Source of the DNA: Aurantibrevibacter sp041747755
GTDB lineage: Bacteria > Bacteroidota > Bacteroidia > Flavobacteriales > Flavobacteriaceae
NCBI GenBank assembly: GCA_041747755.1
Contig: JBGTEN010000080.1
Coordinates: forward strand, 1-16,365
Reading direction: 5' to 3'
DNA: 16,365 nucleotides
Positions 1-8,700 of the stretch are shown here, in pieces; position 1 is the first letter of the stretch, and every line of letters starts with the position of its first letter. The translations under genes were made by a program, and so were the position numbers. The notes beneath the pieces were generated by a model. The model was not told the origin of the DNA. It did not search any database and was given only the letters and a program-made list of their open reading frames with translations.

Positions 1-1
1 A

Positions 2-3000
2 CCGGCTAATAAGGAAGACTCTACAAGGCATAAATTAGCCAAGAACCATTTGGACGCCCAATTGAAAACTCTTGAAAAGTTCAAAGGAAGATCAATTTTT
101 ATTCCCGGAAACCATGACTGGTATGCAGATGGACTGGAAGGGCTGAAGCGCGAGCAAGTGTACCTTCAGGAAAAATTAAAAAGCAAGGAAGTCTTCCTGC
201 CTAAAAATGGCTGTCCGTTAGATGTAGTTGACATAAGTAAAGATATAGTTGTCATAGCCATTGATACAGAGTGGTACCTGACAAATTGGGATAAGCACCC
301 CAATATGAATGATGATTGTGAGATTAAAGACCGGGAGAAATTCTTCCAGGAGTTAGAAGGGTTGATTAAAAAGAATCAAGGTAAAACTACCATATTGGCC
401 TTGCATCATCCTATGTTTAGTTACGGCAATCATGGGGGGCAGTTTACCTTGGAGCAACAATTTTATCCATCAAGGGGTAAAATTCCATTGCCGATTTTGG
501 GAACATTAATTAATGTATTCCGATCTAACTCAGGGGCGTCAATCGAAGATTTACAAAATAAGCGGTATATAGAGATGAAGAAGCGTATTGTAACTCTGGC
601 GCAATATTCCGATAAGGTAATGTTTGCCTCCGGTCACGAACACTCCTTACAGTATATCGTTGAAGACAATACGCCACAAATTGTTAGTGGTGCAGGCGCA
701 AAAGAAGGAGGAACACGTCTTCTTAACGGGAGTAAGTTTTCTTATGGAGGATTGGGCTATGCCACATTAGAGATATATACAGATGGCTCTTCAAGAGTAC
801 GTTACTTTGGCGTAGATCAAGAAGGAAAAGAGAAATTTTTATATACCTCAGAAGTATTGCCTAAAGACAGGAAAGATTCGGAAATAGTATATCCAGATAC
901 CTTTCCGTCTAAAGTAATGGCATCCATTTATACGGATGAAGAGGTTAAAAAAAGTAAGTTGTATAAAGCCGTTTGGGGCGAACGGTATCGAAACTATTAC
1001 AGTACCAAAATCGCTGTGCCAACTGTAGATTTAGATACCTTATTTGGAGGATTAACCCCTGTAAGAAAAGGAGGGGGAAATCAATCCAAATCCCTGAGAT
1101 TAGAAGACAAAACTGGCAGGCAATTTGTTATGCGGGCAATGCGGAAAAGTGCTGAACGCTATTTACAGGCTATGGCCTTTAAGGATCAGTATATTGTTGG
1201 CGACTTTGAGGATACCTATTTGGAAAACCTACTTAGCGATTTCTATACTGGCTCACATCCGTATGCCCCTTTTACAGTAGGGATATTGGCAGATGCAATT
1301 GGCCTATATCATACTAATCCGGTCCTATACTATGTTCCCAAACAAAATGCACTTGAAGAATATAATAGCGAATTTGGAGACGAACTGTATATGATTGAAG
1401 AGCATGTCTCCGAAGGCCATGATAGCTTTGGATACTCGAAAGAAATAAGGAATACGGACGATTTATTAAAGAATTTAAGGAAGGACGAGAAGTACAGTGT
1501 AGATAAAGAGCTGTATATACGCGCACGACTTTTTGATATGCTTCTGGGCGACTGGGACCGGCATGTTGACCAATGGCGTTGGGCAGGTTTTGAAAAGAAT
1601 GACTCTATAATTTATAGACCTATTCCCAGGGATCGGGATCAGGTTTTTTCAATTATGGGCGATGGTTTGCTAATGAATCTGGCAACACGAACCATTCCCG
1701 GTCTTACCTTAATGGAAGGTTTCAATGAGGAAATTCGAAGTGTGAGAGGGTTTAACGGTTCCCCATTGACATTTGCATTGGATATGACTTTACTTCCCGA
1801 AACGGAACTCCAACAATGGGAAGAGCAAGCAGCACTAATTCAAAATGAAATCACCTCAGAAATAATAGATGAGGCCTTTAAAAATTTTCCTAAAGAAGTA
1901 AGGGACGAAACCTTAAAGTCTATTAAAGTTAAACTTTTAGCCAGAAAGGATAAGTTACAGGAAACAGCAGGGACATATTATAGAATCCTGAATACATATG
2001 CCATTGTAACAGGAACCGATAAGGATGATTATTTTACCATAAACGGGCGGTTAGATGGGAAAATACATATTATTGGAAATCGAATAAAAGGAGGCAAAAA
2101 AAGTACAGTATTTTTTGAAAAAACCTTTGATCCAAAATTTACCAAAGAAATATGGGTGTATGGTCTGGACGACAAAGATCATTTTAAAGTGAATGGTGTA
2201 AAGGGAAAAAAAATAAAATTGCGAATCATTGGCGGACACAACAATGATACATATGAGATAACAGATAGTAATAAAGGAGTGGTCATTTATGATCAAAAGG
2301 GGAAGAAAAACACAATAGAAGGCAACCACAGCGCGAAAATCCGCCTAACGAATAGCTATGAAACCAATACGTATCAACCATTAAAAATTAAAAAAAGTAC
2401 CAACCAGATTTTGCCTTCTATAGGGGCAAATCCGGATGATGGTTTACGTATAGGGATATCCAATACGTACACTTTTAATGGCTTTAGACAAAACCCGTTT
2501 ACACAACAGCACACCTTAAACGGGGCATTTTATTTTGCAACCAGTGGCTTTGATCTGGGGTATCGAGGTGAGTTTGCAAATGTTCTGGGGAATTGGAATC
2601 TGGAGTTGTTAGGAAAATTCACGAGTCCAAATTTTAGTATTAACTTTTTTGATTTTGGGAACGATACCGAAAATTTAGACGATGATTTAGGCTTCGATTA
2701 TAACAGGGTAAAATTGGAAACCGTTAAACTAGCGCCCTCTTTATTATGGAGGGGTCAGCTAGGAGCTGTTTTTCGAACGGGAATTTCTTTGGAGACCATT
2801 GAGGTAGAAGAAACCGAAAATCGGTTTATCAATACTTTCTATCTCCAAAACGGAGCGGAGAATAGAAAGAGCTTTTTTGGAGTAGATGCCGAATATTCTT
2901 TTGAGAATTTTGACAATGCTGCTTTTCCAACTATGGGCATGGGCACTTCTTTGCTCATTGGTTATAAAACAAGAATTGATCAGGGAAATCAAGATTTTGG

Positions 3001-3436
3001 ATATATTATACCAAGTCTTTCAATAGACCATAAATTAATACCCAATGGGCGATTGGTTTTAGCAGCCAAATGGAAGGCCCATTTTAATATAGGTAATGGG
3101 TATGAGTTTTATCAGGGAGCAAGTATAGGGGCCAGCGATGGTTTGAGAGGATTCAGAAACCAGCGTTTCACGGGAAAAACCTCATATTACCAGCTAACGG
3201 ATATTCGATATAGTCTAAGAAAGGTTAAAACTGCCGTATTACCTTTGTCTATGGGTTTTTATGCCGGGTTTGATTATGGCCGGGTATGGTTTCCCGAAGA
3301 TATCTCCTCGCAATGGCATACCTCTTACGGAGGGGGTTTTTTTCTCAATGGGGCCGATATGATTTCTGCAAGATTAGCTCTATTTAATAGTGCAGATGGC
3401 CCAAGGTTTTCTTTTGGTTTGGGTTTTGGGTTTTAA
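2..3436 (+). CDS. Metallophosphoesterase / kinase-like / Omp85-barrel outer-membrane fusion protein (5'-truncated by window)
   Basis: The frame is open from base 2, so the first in-frame start-like codon (TTG at 50) is not the true start; 1144 codons are visible before TAA. Residue numbers below count from base 2. A calcineurin-like metallophosphoesterase comes first: GNHD (bases 107-118), HHP (residues 135-137) and GHEH (residues 211-214). Its N-terminal DxH and GDxxD metal motifs must lie upstream of the window. The middle part (about residues 330-640) holds GDWDRH (516-521) and RDRDQ (543-547), resembling the catalytic loop and metal-binding Asp of atypical kinases. Three Gly/Asp-rich repeats (bases 2008-2268) follow. 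The last ~340 residues are an aromatic-rich beta-barrel with an LRGF loop motif (RGF at bases 3146-3154), typical of Omp85 loop 6, and a terminal Phe. It is probably an outer-membrane protein with a large soluble passenger. Substrate unknown. It converges on the neighbouring operon and is likely independent of it. The phosphoesterase and barrel calls are firm; the kinase resemblance is inference. Confidence 0.88.
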   Translation, partial: PANKEDSTRHKLAKNHLDAQLKTLEKFKGRSIFIPGNHDWYADGLEGLKREQVYLQEKLKSKEVFLPKNGCPLDVVDISKDIVVIAIDTEWYLTNWDKHPNMNDDCEIKDREKFFQELEGLIKKNQGKTTILALHHPMFSYGNHGGQFTLEQQFYPSRGKIPLPILGTLINVFRSNSGASIEDLQNKRYIEMKKRIVTLAQYSDKVMFASGHEHSLQYIVEDNTPQIVSGAGAKEGGTRLLNGSKFSYGGLGYATLEIYTDGSSRVRYFGVDQEGKEKFLYTSEVLPKDRKDSEIVYPDTFPSKVMASIYTDEEVKKSKLYKAVWGERYRNYYSTKIAVPTVDLDTLFGGLTPVRKGGGNQSKSLRLEDKTGRQFVMRAMRKSAERYLQAMAFKDQYIVGDFEDTYLENLLSDFYTGSHPYAPFTVGILADAIGLYHTNPVLYYVPKQNALEEYNSEFGDELYMIEEHVSEGHDSFGYSKEIRNTDDLLKNLRKDEKYSVDKELYIRARLFDMLLGDWDRHVDQWRWAGFEKNDSIIYRPIPRDRDQVFSIMGDGLLMNLATRTIPGLTLMEGFNEEIRSVRGFNGSPLTFALDMTLLPETELQQWEEQAALIQNEITSEIIDEAFKNFPKEVRDETLKSIKVKLLARKDKLQETAGTYYRILNTYAIVTGTDKDDYFTINGRLDGKIHIIGNRIKGGKKSTVFFEKTFDPKFTKEIWVYGLDDKDHFKVNGVKGKKIKLRIIGGHNNDTYEITDSNKGVVIYDQKGKKNTIEGNHSAKIRLTNSYETNTYQPLKIKKSTNQILPSIGANPDDGLRIGISNTYTFNGFRQNPFTQQHTLNGAFYFATSGFDLGYRGEFANVLGNWNLELLGKFTSPNFSINFFDFGNDTENLDDDLGFDYNRVKLETVKLAPSLLWRGQLGAVFRTGISLETIEVEETENRFINTFYLQNGAENRKSFFGVDAEYSFENFDNAAFPTMGMGTSLLIGYKTRIDQGNQDFGYIIPSLSIDHKLIPNGRLVLAAKWKAHFNIGNGYEFYQGASIGASDGLRGFRNQRFTGKTSYYQLTDIRYSLRKVKTAVLPLSMGFYAGFDYGRVWFPEDISSQWHTSYGGGFFLNGADMISARLALFNSADGPRFSFGLGFGF

Positions 3437-3483
3437 GGTTTACTGAAGAATTCTGGTTTCTTTGGGTTGAAATAGAGATTACA

Positions 3484-4374
3484 TTAATCTTTTAAAGGCA
3501 AATATATTTCAGCTTTCCAACTAAGCTCATCACCACCCATATTTGGATTGCTATAAAAGTACTCTACAGGTAAGGGTATCACGTCTATTTTATTTTTCTC
3601 GGCATAATCCTGAAGCGCAAACCATGCTCTATCAGAGGTAATGTAATTTCCGTTGTATATGGCTTTTAGTGCTCTTTTCCCTGTAAATTTTTTATACTTT
3701 AAATCCGGATGTACGGGTAAATTATCAGATTGTACAATTGGGAAGCAAAAATTGTAGGCTATACTATCCGTTTGCTGATCCCAATGGGTTATTTCTACAA
3801 AAGGCAGTCCATTTACAGCAATACCATTGTTGGGTAGTACCGTAGTAAAGAGGTCATAGTTTTGCATCATCCCTGCTGCTTTTTGGAATAGGGTTCCTTT
3901 AAGTGAAACGTAGGCACAGTACGTATCGTAATACTGGTCTATACCTGCTATAGTCACCTTAAATCGAGAACCATGTTCGGCAAGATTCGTCATGAATTGC
4001 AGAATATTCTTTTTAGCCCCCTTTTCGAAATTAGTTTCACTGAAGGGGATTTTAATTTTATTGGCTAAACTATGGTTTGGATCTTTAACATAGATCCTTA
4101 CCTGTGAGGTAGAGTCATTTATAGGATTGATTTCCCATTTGTAAATGTGGGTTGAATCTCCCATTGAAAGTCGCTGGGTAAAATTGTTTAAATCTTCCTG
4201 TTCAATAGGCTGTGTATTTTTCAGGGTACTGTTCCATAACTTAACGGTCTGGTTAATAGTTCCGGGAAAAGTCTTTGCTACAAAAGATACCCGGTAATCA
4301 AAGGGCTTTAAAAAAAGATACCACGCTAATAATGCAATAACTAATATAGTTATTGTTAAAAACAGTTTCCGCAT
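3484..4374 (-). CDS. Membrane-anchored SRPBCC/GyrI-like effector-binding protein
   Basis: The 296-aa protein has one N-terminal hydrophobic segment (residues 4-22) with no lipobox Cys, so it is probably anchored in the inner membrane with the rest periplasmic. Residues ~25-130 resemble an SRPBCC/polyketide-cyclase-like fold. Residues ~145-296 resemble the GyrI-like/AraC effector-binding domain, including the C-terminal stretch with PLPVEYFYSNP followed by a final hydrophobic strand. In the known family this domain binds small amphipathic ligands and is often fused to a helix-turn-helix; none is present here, so it is not a DNA-binding regulator by itself. It is the last gene of the operon, starting 7 nt after the haloperoxidase-like stop codon, with an A-rich leader and no Shine-Dalgarno sequence. 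A ligand-binding or sensing role beside the upstream enzyme is inferred. The domain call rests on recognition of sequence pattern, not on a search. Confidence 0.8.
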   Translation of the reverse strand: MRKLFLTITILVIALLAWYLFLKPFDYRVSFVAKTFPGTINQTVKLWNSTLKNTQPIEQEDLNNFTQRLSMGDSTHIYKWEINPINDSTSQVRIYVKDPNHSLANKIKIPFSETNFEKGAKKNILQFMTNLAEHGSRFKVTIAGIDQYYDTYCAYVSLKGTLFQKAAGMMQNYDLFTTVLPNNGIAVNGLPFVEITHWDQQTDSIAYNFCFPIVQSDNLPVHPDLKYKKFTGKRALKAIYNGNYITSDRAWFALQDYAEKNKIDVIPLPVEYFYSNPNMGGDELSWKAEIYLPLKD

Positions 4375-4381
4375 TTATGTT

Positions 4382-5737
4382 TTATTGATTTGTTGCTAAA
4401 TTTTTGTTTGAAGTCATTTTTAATTTTTCACTTACAAAGTCTCCCAGATTCCTACCTTGTTTAATTCCTACCTCTATTGCCACCCTATAATGGATGCCTC
4501 CATACATTCTGCTCATTGCAGCTTCATCGGCTGCTTGGTTAAATGATGTAAAACTCCTAACCGGTAAACCATACGGAATTTCAGTATCATCTTCAAAGGC
4601 AAAGTTATCACCAAAAATATCGGTTAGAATTGTGGAGGCAGTACCGGAAACAACGCTATGACCACTAATATACTCGGGAAATGGAGGGGTTTGCAATACC
4701 GGTTTCCAATTATCATCAATATACTGATTAATTAAGGTTTCCGGCCGAATAAGATTACTTCGGTATTTTTCATCCCAACAACTAATAAAGGCATCTGCAA
4801 TTCCTATGGATGTTTTGGTATGTGCGAAAATGGTTTTGTCAAAGTCCGCATTGGTTTTTCTACAGGCAATTTTAACAATGCCCATCCAATGTGCACCTGG
4901 GGTTATTTTTTTTGTTGCAAACATTAAATGGCCTCTGGTAACAGAGACATAAGGGTTACAATCCCAGAATTTTGCTGTTGCCAATTCATCCGATTCATCA
5001 CCTTTTGCTGTTATTTCTAAACTAACATCATACACTTCTTTTACTTCATTGTAAAATGTAGAGCCTTTTTCCATAGAGAAAGGAGGAGGAGGAACTGGTT
5101 TAAATTGAGAGGCCGAATCTAAGGCAAAAGGTCTTATTTTATTCCAATGTGGTTCTATACCATCCATATATGCTGGAGGAGTAGGCTGCCATCTGGAAGG
5201 GTTGTCGGCATCCACCGTGAATTTGGGCATTGTCCGGGTTTGAGCATAATTGTCTTTTTTCATCCAATCGGCAATATGCTCGGAAACTTTTAGTCCGTAA
5301 TCCTTGGAAGCTAAAAATAGCCCCTTATTTTTTTCTTCCCAAACAGCATATAAACTGTCTTGTAAAACTTCCAATCGCTGCTCTGAAAAAATTAACCTTT
5401 TACTCATATCCATGTGAGCAATCAGTGCCGCCATTTGATAATTTACCGGTGTTGCGGCTTCCGGTTTTGGAATGGGAGTAAGGTCTGTTAATTGTCCTTC
5501 CAGCGAAGCATATAAATCATTATTCAATGCAATTATTTCATAAGCTGCAATATTGGGATAGGCAAAAATTCTACTCGCCACCGGAGGTGAGAAGATATCG
5601 TGTATCATAATCTCTACAACTTTGTCTACCGCTATGTTGTAGTCTTCCGGACTTATCGTAATAGGCTCTTCTTTAGGAGGTTTATTACAGGAAATCATGA
5701 AGGCTGTCATTACCAAAATTAATAGTATCTTATTCAT
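4382..5737 (-). CDS. Vanadium-dependent haloperoxidase / PAP2-fold lipoprotein
   Basis: The 451-aa protein starts with a lipoprotein signal (lipobox MISC, Cys17), so it should be lipid-anchored in the envelope. The C-terminal half carries the three vanadate/phosphate-pocket motifs of the PAP2/haloperoxidase superfamily: KX6RP (Lys324, Arg331, Pro332), SGH (358-360) and SRX5H (Ser409, Arg410, His416). Spacings match the fungal chloroperoxidase pocket (Lys353, Arg360, Ser402-Gly403-His404, Arg490, His496, from memory). Trp321 and Phe353 fall at the positions of chloroperoxidase Trp350 and Phe397. Oddities are Ile357 where Pro is usual (PSGH) and Ala420 where an HX3D Asp is usual in PAP2 phosphatases. 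Known members either oxidise halides with peroxide using vanadate or hydrolyse phosphate esters; this sequence leans to the former, but activity is unproven. It is fourth in the operon, 12 nt after the preceding stop. Confidence 0.9.
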   Translation of the reverse strand: MNKILLILVMTAFMISCNKPPKEEPITISPEDYNIAVDKVVEIMIHDIFSPPVASRIFAYPNIAAYEIIALNNDLYASLEGQLTDLTPIPKPEAATPVNYQMAALIAHMDMSKRLIFSEQRLEVLQDSLYAVWEEKNKGLFLASKDYGLKVSEHIADWMKKDNYAQTRTMPKFTVDADNPSRWQPTPPAYMDGIEPHWNKIRPFALDSASQFKPVPPPPFSMEKGSTFYNEVKEVYDVSLEITAKGDESDELATAKFWDCNPYVSVTRGHLMFATKKITPGAHWMGIVKIACRKTNADFDKTIFAHTKTSIGIADAFISCWDEKYRSNLIRPETLINQYIDDNWKPVLQTPPFPEYISGHSVVSGTASTILTDIFGDNFAFEDDTEIPYGLPVRSFTSFNQAADEAAMSRMYGGIHYRVAIEVGIKQGRNLGDFVSEKLKMTSNKNLATNQ

Positions 5738-5749
5738 ATGCGTTCTTTT

Positions 5750-8700
5750 TTAATATTGTAATTGATATACTTGTACCTTGTCGTTATTAATTGTAACCAA
5801 AAGATAGGATTGACCTTTTATTGTAATAATGTTGAGGTGTCTTACTGATTTCAGGGCCAATTCTAAACCAATTCTATTACCTAAAATTACAGATTTTTCA
5901 GATTTTATCAATGCCCCGGGAAACGAGTCGAATCTACCGTGAAATGGTTTTACTCCAAAATAATTCCCTGCTGCCAATACTTCGTCCTTTCCGTCGCCAT
6001 CAAAATCGTGCTTTACAAAAGCGGTGATGGGACTTACCTGAAGTTCATTTTTGAAAGGTACAAAAGTGAATTTACCACCTTCATTTTTCAAGTAACCTGA
6101 GCGAAGTTCATTAACGGTAAGTATAGTGGCTTTATCAAGTTGGGCTTTGTCAAAAATCTGGGACACGCTTTTTCCCGCAAAAGCAGTATAGGTCGTAAAT
6201 TTTTTCTTTAGAGAAACTATTTGTGCTGCGAGCCCATCCAGATTTTCTAAAGGGTAATAATCACCATTCTTTTCGGTTGCTACAATGGTCTCTGTACTTC
6301 CGTTTTCATCAAAATCAGAATAGTATTGTTTCAAAGGGTATTTTTCTGAAGCTTTAAATTTTGTGTTCATTCCCCAGTTGCCTAATAGGTAATCTGTATC
6401 TCCGTCACCATCAATATCAAAAGCAATAAGGCGTTGCCAGAGTCCATTCAATGGGGTTTTTACAAGATCTGTTTTAATGAGTTTGCCGTTTTCATTTTTG
6501 AAAAATGTGGGTGACATCCATTCTCCTACCACAATCAAATCTTTTACCCCGTCACCGGTAAAATCATCCCATATGGCATCGGTAACCATACCAACGTTTT
6601 CCAACTCTTTATTTTCAAGAATGGTAAACCGACCTCCTTCATTTTTTAATAGGTATGATTTTGGTATTTTACCAAAGTCACCTGATACTACCTGATTGCC
6701 CACAAAAACATCTAAATAACCGTCCCCATCAAAGTCATAAGGTGCAATAACAGAGGCGTTTTCAAAGTACTCGGGGAAATCCGACTTTTCAAAGGTGCTA
6801 TCCTTTTGAATGTAATAATTATCTAGAAGCGGTTTCATTTGACCATAAAAATCTGCACCTCCCGTTCCGGTTATCAAGTCATTTTTTCCATTTTTGGAGA
6901 AGTCGGCAAGCACAGCAGCCACTTCCTCATTTATGGAGTCATTGGCAATTTCAGGAATGCGCACTTCAACAAACGAAGAGTCTTGTTGAACATAAACCTT
7001 GGAAGGAAGGTGCTTGGACCCTCCAAAAAATAGATCAACCTTACCATCATTGTTTACATCACCCAAGGCTGTAGCCGGACCTCGATCTGACAATTGATAT
7101 GGAATGAGCTTTTGCCGATTAAAATCGGTATAAGGATCTTCAACATGGATAAAATCTATTCCCAGATTATTTGTAACTCTTGTAAACAATGTTTTGGTAT
7201 TCAATTTTGTTTTCTCATTTGTGTAGGAATGCACGTTTTCCGGACTCAAAGTAAGTGTTTGGTTTAAAGGGATATTTTTAAGGGTTTGATATGTTCTATC
7301 CGGCCAAACAATTTTGAGGGAATCGATAGTCGTTACAGCGCCAAATCCAAAGTGAATAATAGGCTCTGAAGAGGCTTGAAAGCCCCGTACGGTGTACAAT
7401 TCTTTGTATTGAAGGTTTCCGTTATGATAGGCATATACCTTTGTTCCAATACCGAAAGGATTTTTACCTTGTAGCTTAAATCTTATTTTCAAATAACTTG
7501 CCTGATCATTAGTTTTATTGATGTAAACGGCAGCAGGTCCGTTTAGAATATTGACAACAATATCTAGATCCCCGTCATTATCCAAATCCGCCAGTGCAGT
7601 AGCCCCGGAGACTAAAGTATCTTTAACAGTCCATTGTCCCGATCGGTCGCTAAAAGTGAGGTCCCCATTTCCTTGAAATATGTAGTTGTGTGTTTTTCCT
7701 GATGGCATTCTATTTAATGCTTCTTGATCCACAAGTTTGGTATTGTCAATTTTAGTTTTCATCTCCTCACTTGAAACAAAATTGATAAAATCTAAATCGT
7801 TTGGTCGCTTGGGAATGCCATTAGAAACAAAAAGGTCCTGTTCCCCATCCTGATTAAAATCCCCAAAAAGAGCACTCCAACTCCAATCTGTTGCAGCAAC
7901 CCCGCTCATAAGTGCTGTTTCAAGGTAGGGTGTATTTTGTTGATTAATGTTAAGCATATTTCTGGTAAACTGATAATGGTATCCATACTGTTCGGTACGC
8001 ATTTTTTGAACCTGCCTGTTATCGTCCCCGTCCGAAGATTTTAGGACGGTTTCATTCTCCGGTAGCATGTCTAAGGAAATGAAATCTGGCCAACCATCAT
8101 GGTTGATGTCCGCCACATCATTTCCCATTGAAAATCGGGTTGTATGGCCAAAATACTGTTTTAAACTTTCGGTAAAGGTGCCATCACCATTGTTCAAATA
8201 ATAATAATCATCCTCATGAAAGTCGTTCCCTACATAAATATCAGGCCAACCATCCTGATTAAAATCTGCTACAGCAATTCCAAGTCCATAACCATTTACC
8301 CCTCCGTAGATTCCGGCTTCTTCGCTAACATCAACAAATTTACCGTTATCATTTCTCAACAACTTATCACCAGTTTGGTAATCTCTTTTGTAGCGGTGAT
8401 CTGCATGCCCAAAAGACTCCTGAGTGTGCACGGCATGGTTAAGCAGATATATATCTAAATCGCCATCGCCGTCATAATCTAAAAATGCAGCCGACGAACT
8501 AAAGGACTCAAAATCAAGATTATATTGCGCTGCACTTTCTATAAATGTCCCGTCTCCATTGTTTATGTAAAGCTCATTATGTCCGTTGAACCCGTTAATA
8601 CCTACCACGGCGCATACGTAAATATCCAAAAGGCCATCACCATTTACATCTCCCATAACGGCACCGGTGTTCCATGTGCTGTTCCCAGCTACCCCGGCCT

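Noticed and set aside
3437..3493. Possible terminator between the convergent genes (AGATT 3476-3480, AATCT 3486-3490, then T residues)
   Set aside because: The stem is only five AT-rich pairs, the T-run is short, and it overlaps the stop codon of the minus-strand gene; too weak to call.
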